Source: Alphaproteobacteria bacterium PA2 (GTDB lineage Bacteria > Pseudomonadota > Alphaproteobacteria > Caulobacterales > Caulobacteraceae). Taken from it: 64,000 nt of DNA. Below the pieces are notes generated by a model, which saw only the letters and a list, made by a program, of their open reading frames with translations, did no database searches and was not told the DNA's origin. This document shows, piece after piece, positions 44,233 through 52,774 of the stretch (the first letter of the stretch is position 1; each line of letters starts with the position of its first letter). The translations under genes were made by a program, and so were the position numbers. Location: the NCBI GenBank assembly GCA_002256425.1, contig NKIZ01000001.1:1323943-1387942 (forward strand), written 5' to 3'.

Positions 44233-45249
44233 CTAGGAGGCTGTAGTCGGCGCGCCCGCTTGTGGCGCGTCGATCCGCTGCGGCCGCGCCAGATCCATGA
44301 CCTGGCGGAACGGAAACAGCAGGCCGCCGGTCAGGCTATGGGGATCCTCTCCCTCGCTCTCGGCGCCATAGGCCAGGGGTCGCGTGACCCTGTCGGGCAT
44401 GTAGAGCGTGCCGAACATGGCGTCCCAGATGGCCAGGCAGGACCCCATATTGTGCCCATAGTGGGCGGGATCGGAGCTGTGGTGGATATGATGGTGGGCG
44501 GGTGAGAAGAAGATCCGGCCCCAGACGCCGGTGAACCTGATGGGCACATGCGAGTGCTGCAGGTGGATCACCGTGTAGAGGAATACGACGACAATCACAT
44601 TGGTCGCGCCAATGGTGAAGGAACTGACCGCATCGCCCAGGGCGGCATGCAGGGCGCCGTTTACCGCGCCCATGACCAGAACCTGGATGTTGGCGAAGAT
44701 CAGGGTGTCCACCGGATGCACACGGGTCGCCGTGAGGGGAGTCAGGAGTTCGGCCGTGTGGTGAACCCTGTGAAAGGGCCAGAGGGCCGGGATCACATGC
44801 TTCAGATAGTGGTCCAGCCAGTATGAGAAGTCATAGGCCAGAAAGAGCACCAGGGTCATCACCGCCTGGGCGAGCCAGGGGTTGGCGATGAGCGGCGGAT
44901 GGGGCCCCGTTGCGCCATTTACGAATGTGGTTACAGCCTGGCTGGTCTGGGGCAGGGACAGGATGGCCCAACCGATGAGGCCGCCCGCCACGAAGGTGTT
45001 GATCAGGTAATAGACCAGATCGACCCGGGTTGATCGGCTTTGCACGAACTTCTTCGGAAACAGCAGCCGCCGCCAGGCTTCCATCTGCGGAAAACGTCGG
45101 CGGGGCTTCCTGAGGGCGTAGAAGGCAATGGTGATGATCAACGCGCTCAGCAGGGCCTGGACCGAGAAGATCGAACCGGGCTGCAGCCATGTCGACAGGG
45201 TCTGCATGAGCGTCTGCGCCAGATTGTGCAGGATCATCTGAACGGTCAT
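44233..45249 (-). CDS. Sterol desaturase/fatty acid hydroxylase family membrane protein
   Basis: A 338-residue integral membrane di-iron enzyme. Several hydrophobic segments (about 25-45, 85-105, 125-150, 190-225) surround the family's histidine clusters: DHYLKH (HxxxH), HRVHH (HxxHH), and HHHIHH with a later HYGHN. These bind two irons for O2-dependent hydroxylation or desaturation of lipids. The ATG at 45249 is preferred to a TTG 13 codons upstream. The substrate is not known; bacterial members modify carotenoids, hopanoids, sphingolipids or fatty acids. Confidence 0.88.
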   Translation of the reverse strand: MTVQMILHNLAQTLMQTLSTWLQPGSIFSVQALLSALIITIAFYALRKPRRRFPQMEAWRRLLFPKKFVQSRSTRVDLVYYLINTFVAGGLIGWAILSLPQTSQAVTTFVNGATGPHPPLIANPWLAQAVMTLVLFLAYDFSYWLDHYLKHVIPALWPFHRVHHTAELLTPLTATRVHPVDTLIFANIQVLVMGAVNGALHAALGDAVSSFTIGATNVIVVVFLYTVIHLQHSHVPIRFTGVWGRIFFSPAHHHIHHSSDPAHYGHNMGSCLAIWDAMFGTLYMPDRVTRPLAYGAESEGEDPHSLTGGLLFPFRQVMDLARPQRIDAPQAGAPTTAS

Positions 45250-45351
45250 GGGATGGGGCGAAGTTCCGGGCGGGGCGAGACAGGCCAAACGTGACGGGGA
45301 GGCCTAAAATTGTCATTAAGGCCCCGCACTCCGCCATTCGGGATCCCGACC

Positions 45352-46098
45352 ATGAGCTCCACGCCCCCGATCTCCGGCCCGGCGGCTTCGCCGACCTACA
45401 GGCTGGCCGCCCTGGATCAGGATTTCCTCCTGAGCGACAGCCTTCGCGGCGTCCGGTTTCATCTGGAGTATGAAAAGCCCGAACAGATCCTGCGGGCTGC
45501 AGGGATTGAGTCCACCATTGTCGTCTTCGGCAGCGCCAGATCCCATGAGGACAGTCCCGGAGATGGGGCGAGATGGTATGCCGCCGCCAGGGCTTTCGGG
45601 CGCCTGGCTTCAGAGCGGGGTGGCGCTTGTCACGGTCAGTCGCCCCTGCGCAATGTCATTGCTACCGGCGGCGGGCCGGGGATCATGGAGGCCGCCAACC
45701 GCGGCGCAAGAGACGCCGGTGCGCCGACCATCGGCTTCAACATCGCCCTACCCCATGAACAGGCGCCCAACGCCTACATCACCCCGGCCCTGACCTTCCA
45801 GTTCCACTATTTCGCCATGCGCAAGATGCACTTCGCCATGCGGGCCTCGGCGCTGGTGGTGTTTCCCGGCGGCTTTGGGACATTTGATGAGCTGTTCGAA
45901 ATCCTCACCTTGCGCCAGACGCGGAAGATGCCGCGCATACCTGTGGTGCTTTTTGACGAAGCCTTCTGGCGGGAAGCTGTCGGATTTGACGCCCTGGCGC
46001 GTCGCGGGCTTATTGCCAACGAGGATCTCGACCTGTTCAGGTTTGCGGAAACGCCGGAACAGATCTGGACCTGCCTTGTTGAGCAGGGGCTGACTTAG
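45352..46098 (+). CDS. LOG family protein (cytokinin riboside phosphoribohydrolase-like)
   Basis: A 248-residue protein of the LOG/TIGR00730 family. It has VVFGSAR near the start of the Rossmann fold, VIATGGGPGIMEAANRGA, and PGGFGTFDELFE, the PGGxGTxxE active-site motif. Such enzymes hydrolyse nucleoside 5'-monophosphates to base plus ribose 5-phosphate. The N-terminal extension of about 60 residues places it in the longer subgroup (PpnN/YgdH-like or type II LOG). ATG at 45352 is chosen; an upstream opening at 45310 lacks a ribosome site. It is nine bases before the next gene, suggesting an operon. Confidence 0.9.
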   Translation: MSSTPPISGPAASPTYRLAALDQDFLLSDSLRGVRFHLEYEKPEQILRAAGIESTIVVFGSARSHEDSPGDGARWYAAARAFGRLASERGGACHGQSPLRNVIATGGGPGIMEAANRGARDAGAPTIGFNIALPHEQAPNAYITPALTFQFHYFAMRKMHFAMRASALVVFPGGFGTFDELFEILTLRQTRKMPRIPVVLFDEAFWREAVGFDALARRGLIANEDLDLFRFAETPEQIWTCLVEQGLT

Positions 46099-46107
46099 GA
46101 GGATGAC

Positions 46108-46569
46108 ATGCGAACGGGTCTGACCTGGATGATCTGCTTGATCGTACTTGCCGGGCCAACCGCTCAGGCAGCGGAAACGGGCAGCGTTGGCCGCGCCGTC
46201 GGGCAGCCCTTCCGTGACCTCAGCCTCATTCAGGACAAGGCGCCAGAAGTGCTCAAGCGGGCCGCCGAAGGCCCCTATGACCTCACCCGGGTCGCCGACT
46301 GTGCACAGCTACGCCAGGAGATCGCCGACCTGGACGCCGCCCTCGGCCCTGATCTGGACGACCTGGGCGCCAAGAAGGGCACGACAGTGGATTCCCTGGC
46401 CGCCGACCTGATTGGCGGGGTGGTGAAGCTGCCTTTCCGCGGCATCCTGCGTCGCGTGAGCGGCGCCCAGGCTCGCGAAGAAGCCATGCGCGCTGCTGTC
46501 CTGGCCGGCATGGTGCGTCGGGGATTTCTGAAGGGCAGGCTCAGTCAACTGGCCTGTCAGCCTGACTAG
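46108..46569 (+). CDS. Small exported protein of unknown function
   Basis: A 153-residue protein with a signal peptide (about 1-22, ending AQAAE) and AGGAGG seven bases before the ATG. The mature part is helical. It starts GSVGRAVGQPFRDLSLIQDKAPEVL and has two cysteines (DCAQLRQEI and LACQPD at the C-terminus) that could form a disulfide. A central hydrophobic segment (AADLIGGVVKLPFRGILRRVSG) is glycine-rich and could be membrane-associated. I recognise the general type (conserved exported alphaproteobacterial protein) but not a function. It directly follows the LOG gene and overlaps the convergent kinase gene by four bases. Confidence 0.75.
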   Translation: MRTGLTWMICLIVLAGPTAQAAETGSVGRAVGQPFRDLSLIQDKAPEVLKRAAEGPYDLTRVADCAQLRQEIADLDAALGPDLDDLGAKKGTTVDSLAADLIGGVVKLPFRGILRRVSGAQAREEAMRAAVLAGMVRRGFLKGRLSQLACQPD

Positions 46570-48008
46570 ACCGGGTGCACTTGCCGCCGCCAGCCATCCA
46601 GGCGGGCCTGCGCCGCATCCTGACTGATCCGGGGTTCAAACACCCGATCGTGCCGGACAAAACCTGAGGTCTCGTCGGGACCGAGCAGGCCAGCGCCCCG
46701 ACCGGCGCAGATCGCTGCGCCGCAGGCTGTCGCCTCGCGCAGGGCGTGCCTTGCGACCGGCCGGCCAAGAAAGTCGGCCTGCATCTGCATCAGCAGGTCA
46801 TTGCCGGTCAGACCGCCGTCGACCCGAACCACATCCGGGCGGGCGCCGAGGCCCTCAAGGTCATAGATGCGGTCGACCACTTCGCAGACCCGAAGGGCTA
46901 TGGCCTCCAGACCTGCCCGGGCGATCTGTCCCGGTGTGGTGGCCAGGCTGAGGCCCGAAATCAGTCCCCGGCGTGCAAGATCGCCATGGGGGGCGCCAAG
47001 ACCCTGGAAGGCCGGCAGAATGGCGAGACCGGGATCCGAGACGGCCGAGGTCGCCAGGGCCTCAAAGGCGGCATGGTTGCCCAGATTGAAGCTGCGCCTC
47101 AGCCAGTCCAGGGCTGCGCCGGCCGTGAAGATCATGCCCTCAACACAGAACCGCGTTTCGCCTGCTACGCCCGAAAGCACCATGGGCGGGAGGGTCGGTC
47201 CGCCGAACATGAACTTGCCGCCAGTCCCGACATTGACCGTGGCCGAGGTGCCATAGGTGACCTTGCAGGCGCCCGCGCCCTCTGTGCCCTGACCGACCAT
47301 GGCCGCCTGCTGGTCCGCCATGTCGCCCGTGATGGGAATGGCGGCGCCGAGGACGCTTGGGTGGCAGACCGCCAGCTCGCCCCAGGAGTCGCACAGGGTC
47401 GGAAACGCCCGGATATCCAGAGCCTGCAGATCGATCAGTCGGTGGTTCCATTCCTGGGTCTGCAGGTCGAGATAGCCCGTGGGCCATGCCTGGCTGCGGT
47501 CGGTGATATGGGCGCCACGGCTAAGGCGGAAGATCAGATAGGAGTCGATATTGCCCCAGGCCAGCCGCCCCTGGGCAAGCAGGGACTCATGGTCGGGAAT
47601 GGATCGCCAGACAGCTTCCAGCTTTGAAATGGCCTGCTGGGGCGAGACGCCGACGCCCATGGCCTGAAGCTCGGCAGCACGGCCGGCGCCACGCAGGTCA
47701 CTCCAGACCACCAGGGGGGAGAGCGGCGCCCCGGTCTTGCGGTCCCACATGACCAGGCTGGTGCGCTGGGTGGTGACGCCGAGACCTGCGATCTCCTGGG
47801 CCGTGCGGCCGGCCCGGGTCAGGGCCTGGCCAATGACCCGCCTGGCCTGGGTCCAGACTTTCGCGGCGTCCTGTTCCACCAGGCCCGGCGCAGGGTTCTG
47901 CGTGGCGATGGCGCCGGAAGCCTGGCTCAGCAGGTCTCCACCCGGCGTGAAGAGACACGCCGTGAGGGTGGTGGTGCCCGCATCAAGACCGAGCAGGAGT
48001 TCAGGCAT
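46566..48008 (-). CDS. FGGY carbohydrate kinase, glycerol-kinase-like
   Basis: A 480-residue FGGY-family kinase, slightly shorter than E. coli GlpK (502). Phosphate-1 motif GLDAGTTTLTACLF, substrate-proximal GVTTQRTSLVMWDRKTG and VVWSDLRG, and ATP-domain YGTSATVNVG and VDGGLTGNDLLMQMQAD match glycerol kinases. It would phosphorylate glycerol or a related polyol to the 3-phosphate in the cytoplasm. It is the last gene of a three-gene unit with GlpD and an AGPS-like flavoprotein, overlapping the latter by eight bases. The context makes glycerol the best guess, although the Arg-Glu pair of classical GlpK (QRE) is QRT here, so another triose or polyol is possible. Confidence 0.85.
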   Translation of the reverse strand: MPELLLGLDAGTTTLTACLFTPGGDLLSQASGAIATQNPAPGLVEQDAAKVWTQARRVIGQALTRAGRTAQEIAGLGVTTQRTSLVMWDRKTGAPLSPLVVWSDLRGAGRAAELQAMGVGVSPQQAISKLEAVWRSIPDHESLLAQGRLAWGNIDSYLIFRLSRGAHITDRSQAWPTGYLDLQTQEWNHRLIDLQALDIRAFPTLCDSWGELAVCHPSVLGAAIPITGDMADQQAAMVGQGTEGAGACKVTYGTSATVNVGTGGKFMFGGPTLPPMVLSGVAGETRFCVEGMIFTAGAALDWLRRSFNLGNHAAFEALATSAVSDPGLAILPAFQGLGAPHGDLARRGLISGLSLATTPGQIARAGLEAIALRVCEVVDRIYDLEGLGARPDVVRVDGGLTGNDLLMQMQADFLGRPVARHALREATACGAAICAGRGAGLLGPDETSGFVRHDRVFEPRISQDAAQARLDGWRRQVHPV

Positions 48009-49392
48009 CGGGGATCAGCACGCCAGGATTCATGACGCCCTTGGGATCCAGGGCGCCCTTGAGGGTGCGCAGCAGGGCGGCGCCTTCAGGACCGAGTTCC
48101 CGGGTCATGTAGTCGCGCCGGACCCGGCCGATGCCGTGGTGGTGCGCCATGCTGCCGCCGCCGTCAGCCGTGGCGGTCATGATCCGCTTCCAGGCTTCGA
48201 AATAGGCGGCTTCCAGCTCTTCGGGGCCGTCCTTCTTGATGGCGAAGGTGAAGTAGAGGTTCAGACCGCTGCGATAGACGTGGGACGAGTGCGCCGAGGC
48301 GGCGCGGCATCCCGGCATCTCGGCGACCGAAGCCGTGGCGGCGTCGTAGATCCCGGCGATCCTGTCCCAGCTGGCCGAGATTTCCACGGTGTCGGCGACG
48401 ATGTTGCGGCTGAGGATCTCGTCCCAACCGGCCACATGGTTCCGGTGGCCGAGCCAGTGGGCGACGATGGCGTCCGGCAGGGGCGTAAGTCCCATGGAGG
48501 CGGCCAGTTCAAAGGCTGCTGCGCGCTCCACATCCACCAGGGCGGCCGGGCCTTCGTGCACCATGATGACCGTGCAGTCGCTGGCGGCTTCGTGGAGGCG
48601 CTTGCTTTCGCGGACATCGTACTGACGCATGACCGGTGGCCGCCAGCCACGCTGGACCAGCTCCCGCTGGAAGGTGAAGCCGGTGCGCATGTCCGGGGCG
48701 GCGAAGGCCGAAACCGCCTGCTTCTCGGCGGCGCGACGCAGGGACAGGGTGACCCCGGTGATGACACCCAGAGTGCCTTCAGACCCCATCAGCATGTGAC
48801 GCAGGTCAGGGCCTGCCGATGCCCGGGGCGCCTTGCCCAGGGTGACCAGACTGCCATCGGGCAGGACGGCCTCGATGGAATAGATCAGGTCCTCGATATT
48901 TCCATAGGCCGTGGAGAACTGGCCCGAGGCGCGGGTGGCGACCCAGCCGCCGACGCTGGACACGGCGATCGATTGTGGCCAGTGGCCGGTGGTCAGCCCC
49001 TGAGCGGCGACCTCCTGCTCGGCTTCCAGACCGTTCTTGCCGGCATCGAAGGTGGCCAGCAGGTTCTCCGCATCAATGCTCCGTGTGGCGTTCATGGCGC
49101 CCATGTCGAGGAGGATGGCCTCGGGGCTGGTGATGACGCCGCCGACCACGCCGCTGCCCAGGCCGAAGGGGATGAGGGGCGTTCCGGTCGCCGTGGCGAT
49201 CCGCACCACGGTCTGGACATCTGCGACTGACCCGGGCCGGACGACGCAGGCGGGAGCCGGCCCTTCGGCGCCCAGGCGATCGCGGATATGGCTGACAACC
49301 CAGTAGTCGTGGCGACGGTCCTGGATCTTGTCCGTGGCGGTCAGCACCTTGGCATCGCCGAGGGCGGTCTTCAGCTGGGAAATGGCGGACAT
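48001..49392 (-). CDS. FAD-binding oxidoreductase, alkylglycerone-phosphate-synthase-like
   Basis: A 463-residue PCMH-type flavoprotein. The FAD-binding region contains PLIPFGLGSGVVGG and GGWVATRASGQFSTAYGNIEDLI (shown in part), the latter closely resembling eukaryotic alkylglycerone phosphate synthase (STRASG...YGNIEDLV). The C-terminal domain has MAHHHGIGRVRRDYM, matching the HHHGxG active-site loop of that enzyme. The eukaryotic enzyme makes the ether bond of ether lipids from acyl-DHAP; bacterial homologues in glycerol operons are poorly defined and may oxidise a glycerol-phosphate-like or 2-hydroxy substrate. It lies two bases from glpD and overlaps the FGGY kinase. Confidence 0.85.
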   Translation of the reverse strand: MSAISQLKTALGDAKVLTATDKIQDRRHDYWVVSHIRDRLGAEGPAPACVVRPGSVADVQTVVRIATATGTPLIPFGLGSGVVGGVITSPEAILLDMGAMNATRSIDAENLLATFDAGKNGLEAEQEVAAQGLTTGHWPQSIAVSSVGGWVATRASGQFSTAYGNIEDLIYSIEAVLPDGSLVTLGKAPRASAGPDLRHMLMGSEGTLGVITGVTLSLRRAAEKQAVSAFAAPDMRTGFTFQRELVQRGWRPPVMRQYDVRESKRLHEAASDCTVIMVHEGPAALVDVERAAAFELAASMGLTPLPDAIVAHWLGHRNHVAGWDEILSRNIVADTVEISASWDRIAGIYDAATASVAEMPGCRAASAHSSHVYRSGLNLYFTFAIKKDGPEELEAAYFEAWKRIMTATADGGGSMAHHHGIGRVRRDYMTRELGPEGAALLRTLKGALDPKGVMNPGVLIPDA

Positions 49393-49393
49393 G

Positions 49394-50989
49394 TCAGGTA
49401 CTCGCAGTCGTGGTGTTGAGGGCCGACAGGCTGTCGGCGCGGATGTCGAGGCAGGCCTTGATTTCTGAAGCCGTGCGGTCAGGGGACCAGTTCAGCAGGG
49501 TCGCCATTTCAGCGCCCATGACCGGAAGCGCAGCTTTACTGCCTTTGTCGTCGAACCAGGCGCGGTTGGAGCGGCGCACCCAGACGTCTTCGAGCTTCAG
49601 GGCGCCTTCCACTGTCACGGCATGCCGGGTTTCGGCCTCAGGCCCGCCGGCCGCGAGCGGGGCTTCGGAGCCATAAAGGGCGACAAGGCGTTCGGCTTCG
49701 AGTTTTGGCATGGTCGCGGAAAGGGTCGAGGTCACCGCCTCGACATCCAGGTCGCCGCCGGGCAGGGGCGTCGTCGCCGTCAGGGAGGCGGTCGGTTTGC
49801 GACCGATCAGTTCTTCTACCGTATCGACCACCCGCTCGGCCATGCGGCGATAGGCGGTCAGCTTGCCGCCGGCTATGGCCAGAATGCCAGCCGGTCCAGT
49901 CCAGACCTCGTCCTTGCGGGAGATTTCCGAGGCGGACTTTCCTTCCTGACCGACCAGGGGGCGGACGCCCGACCAGGCGGCGACAATGTCGGCGTCCCCC
50001 AGGGGCGCAATGCTAAAGCGCTTGTTGGTGGCCTCCAACAGATAGTCGATGTCGTCCCGGTCAATGACGGGCCAGGTATGATCCTCGGGATAGAAGGTGT
50101 CGGTGGTGCCGATATAGGTGAACCGCCCCTTGGGCACGGCGAAGACGCTGCGTTTGTCCCGGGCGCCCATGATGATGGTGCGGGAGACGGGCAGGCGGGC
50201 CTGGTCGACCACCAGGTGGACTCCCTTGGACAGCATCAGGCGGGGCTTGGCGGCGCCATCCTCAAGGCCTCGCAGGCGATCCACCCAGGGACCTGCAGCG
50301 TTGACGATGACCCTCGCGGTGATCCTGGCCCTGGCTGTCTCGCCGTTCAGGGTGTCATCCAGGACGACGCCGACGGCCTTGCCATTCTCGACGAGAATCT
50401 CGCTGACCGGTGCATAGCTCACAACCGTGGCGCCGTAGGCCACGGCGGCGCGGACATTGGCCAGGGTGAGCTTGGCGTCTTCGGTCAGGTATTCGGGGTA
50501 GGCGACCGCGCCAGTCAGGTCAGAGGCGTCAATGGCCGGTTCCCGGGTCTCGACGTCCTTGCGGGACCAGACCTCGTGCTGGCGACCCTTGGGCACCCCG
50601 CCCAGCTTTTCGAAGGCCCACAGGCCGGTGCGAAGCTTGGCTATGGCCGCCGCATTCTTGGCGGGAATGACAAAGGGGGTCATGCGGGTCAGGTGAGGGG
50701 CGATGGCTTCCACCGCCTTGCGCTCGGAAGCAGCCTCCTGGACCAGCCCCAGATCGCCCTGGGCCATGTAACGCAGGCCGCCATGGATCATTTTCGAAGA
50801 TCGGCTGCTGGTGCCTGCGGCAAAATCGCGCGCTTCCACCAGGGCGACGGACAGGCCGCGCATGGCGGCGTCCCGGGCAATTCCCGCGCCGGTGACCCCG
50901 CCGCCAATGACAAGAAGGTCGAAGCTGGCGCCATCCAGGGCATCCAGAACCCCGCTGCGGTTGCGAAAATCCAGAGCTCCGGCTTGCAT
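49394..50989 (-). CDS. glpD: Glycerol-3-phosphate dehydrogenase (FAD-dependent)
   Basis: A 531-residue FAD-dependent glycerol-3-phosphate dehydrogenase. FAD motif VIGGGVTGAGIARDAAMRG is at about 27-45, followed by GTSSRSSKMIHGGLRYM, the conserved substrate/FAD loop. The C-terminal DAO_C domain contains WSPDRTASEI. It oxidises glycerol 3-phosphate to dihydroxyacetone phosphate, feeding electrons to quinone at the inner membrane. It is first in the three-gene glycerol unit; the 219-base gap upstream is shared with the divergent sthA-like gene. I see no clear GlpR operator there. Confidence 0.94.
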   Translation of the reverse strand: MQAGALDFRNRSGVLDALDGASFDLLVIGGGVTGAGIARDAAMRGLSVALVEARDFAAGTSSRSSKMIHGGLRYMAQGDLGLVQEAASERKAVEAIAPHLTRMTPFVIPAKNAAAIAKLRTGLWAFEKLGGVPKGRQHEVWSRKDVETREPAIDASDLTGAVAYPEYLTEDAKLTLANVRAAVAYGATVVSYAPVSEILVENGKAVGVVLDDTLNGETARARITARVIVNAAGPWVDRLRGLEDGAAKPRLMLSKGVHLVVDQARLPVSRTIIMGARDKRSVFAVPKGRFTYIGTTDTFYPEDHTWPVIDRDDIDYLLEATNKRFSIAPLGDADIVAAWSGVRPLVGQEGKSASEISRKDEVWTGPAGILAIAGGKLTAYRRMAERVVDTVEELIGRKPTASLTATTPLPGGDLDVEAVTSTLSATMPKLEAERLVALYGSEAPLAAGGPEAETRHAVTVEGALKLEDVWVRRSNRAWFDDKGSKAALPVMGAEMATLLNWSPDRTASEIKACLDIRADSLSALNTTTAST

Positions 50990-51208
50990 CTTCTTGATCC
51001 CCAGGCCCTTCGGCCATCTCGCCGCCGCCGTAGGTCCAGCGGTCGATCAGCAGTTGTTGCTATGTCTATTGGACAGGCATGAGGGTCAATCGAATAGGCG
51101 GCCGGCGACCAATTTCATTGACTGACCCTGGAGGCATTCCAAGCAAAAACATTACCTTAAGGTGTGACAGCTAGGCTGCACTTTCCTGCACCTTAGGGGG
51201 GCGCACGC

Positions 51209-52681
51209 ATGCCGATACCTGAAACCCAATCGCCGACCTATGATCTCCTGGTCATCGGCAGTGGTCCGGCGGGCCGACGGGCCGCCATCCAGGCGGCAAA
51301 GCTGAACAAGCGGGTCATGGTGGTCGAGCGGGGGCGGCGGGTCGGCGGCGTTTCGGTTCATACCGGAACCATTCCCAGCAAGACCCTGCGCGAGACCGTG
51401 CTGAACCTTTCCGGCTGGCGGGAGAGGGAGTTCTACGGCCGCGCCTATCGCGCCAAGCAGGACATTACGGCCGAGGATCTGGGCAAGCGCCTGCAGATCA
51501 CCCTCAACCACGAAGTCGAAGTGCTGGAACACCAGTTCGCCCGGAACAATGTGGACACGGTCATGGGCTCGGCCCGGTTCCTGTCCCCCAACAGCGTCGC
51601 TGTTGAAACCGACGAAGGCTCACGGATCATTGCGGCGGACAAGATCCTGCTGGCAGTCGGTACGACGCCCTATCGCCCCAGCCATATCGGCTTTGATGGG
51701 GTCAATGTCCTCGACAGCGACGAGATCCTCGACATCACCCGCATTCCCCGCCAGCTGGTGGTGGTCGGCGCCAGCGTCATCGGCGTGGAATACGCCAGTA
51801 TCTTCAGCGCTCTGGATGTGAAGGTCACCCTGGTCGAACCCAATTCAGGCCTGCTGCCCTTCCTGGATCGGGAACTGTCGGAAGAATTCACCCACGACCT
51901 GCGCGACCGGGGCGTCGCCCTGCGTTTCGGCGCCAAGGTGCTGTCGGCGGACTCTGTTGGGCCCCAGGACTGTCGCGTGGTCCTGGCCGACGGCCGCGAG
52001 CTCCGGGCCGACATGGTCCTGTTCTCCGCCGGTCGGGAGGGCGCCATCAAAGGGCTGGGCCTGGAGGCCGCGGGCCTGTCCGCCGACGAGCGTGGCCGCC
52101 TGAGCGTGGACAAGACCACCTTCCAGACCGAGGTTCCGCACATCTATGCGGCCGGCGACATCATCGGCTTTCCGAGCCTCGCCTCCACCTCCATGGAGCA
52201 GGGCCGCATCGCCGCCTGTCACGCCTTCAACGAGCCGGCCCATTCGCCGCCGGAATTCTTCCCCTATGGCATCTATTCCGTGCCCGAAATCTCGACCATC
52301 GGCATGTCCGAGGAACAGGTCCGCGAGCGGGGCATACCCTACGAGGCCGGTGTGGCGAGGTTCCGCGAGACCTCCCGCGGCCACATCATGGGGATCGAGT
52401 CCGGCTTCCTGAAAATGCTGTTCGCCCTGGAGACCCGCCGTCTGCTGGGCATCCACATCATGGGCGAGGGCGCCACCGAGCTGATCCACATTGGCCAGGC
52501 GGTTCTGAACCTGGAGGGCACCCTCGACTATTTCGTCGAGAACACCTTCAACTATCCGACCCTGGCCGAGGCCTACAAGGTCGCCGCCCTCGACGCCTGG
52601 AACCGCATGCCCAGGGCCCAGTCCAGCGTCCGGACCACGGCGGCGGCCCTTGAGCGGGCGGTCAAGGCCGTCGGCGGCTAA
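51209..52681 (+). CDS. sthA: Soluble pyridine nucleotide transhydrogenase (SthA-like), redox cysteines absent
   Basis: A 490-residue flavoprotein of the pyridine nucleotide-disulfide reductase family, best matching Si-specific NAD(P) transhydrogenase. FAD motif VIGSGPAGRRAAIQAA is at about 15-30. The GGVSVHTGTIPSKTLRE segment has the SthA-specific GTIPSK in place of GCIPSK. NAD motif VVGASVIGVEYASIF and the second FAD motif YAAGDIIGFPSLAS are intact, and the C-terminal dimerisation domain has the EGATELIHIGQ helix. E. coli SthA keeps one Cys (GGGCTHWGTIPSK); here it is Ser49, so no redox-active cysteine remains. It likely balances NADH and NADPH in the cytoplasm. Divergent from glpD. Confidence 0.9.
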   Translation: MPIPETQSPTYDLLVIGSGPAGRRAAIQAAKLNKRVMVVERGRRVGGVSVHTGTIPSKTLRETVLNLSGWREREFYGRAYRAKQDITAEDLGKRLQITLNHEVEVLEHQFARNNVDTVMGSARFLSPNSVAVETDEGSRIIAADKILLAVGTTPYRPSHIGFDGVNVLDSDEILDITRIPRQLVVVGASVIGVEYASIFSALDVKVTLVEPNSGLLPFLDRELSEEFTHDLRDRGVALRFGAKVLSADSVGPQDCRVVLADGRELRADMVLFSAGREGAIKGLGLEAAGLSADERGRLSVDKTTFQTEVPHIYAAGDIIGFPSLASTSMEQGRIAACHAFNEPAHSPPEFFPYGIYSVPEISTIGMSEEQVRERGIPYEAGVARFRETSRGHIMGIESGFLKMLFALETRRLLGIHIMGEGATELIHIGQAVLNLEGTLDYFVENTFNYPTLAEAYKVAALDAWNRMPRAQSSVRTTAAALERAVKAVGG

Positions 52682-52731
52682 GTCCGGACTTCCGCCGATT
52701 TGATCGGAAGTGCCCCGTTGGACTTCGTTTG

Positions 52732-52744
52732 GTAGTTTGACTAC
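52732..52744. promoter_or_regulatory. Palindrome upstream of the TonB-receptor/modE pair
   Basis: GTAGT-TTG-ACTAC, five-base arms, about 30 bases before the receptor start, followed by CATATCG. It is a candidate operator for the ModE-like regulator, but it does not match the Escherichia coli ModE box closely. Confidence 0.3.
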
Positions 52745-52774
52745 ATATCGACTCGGAAACGGGGAGATTGCGTC

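Noticed and set aside
47737..51082. Two long plus-strand frames
   Set aside because: Antisense to the AGPS-like and glpD genes; no start signals and low-complexity composition.
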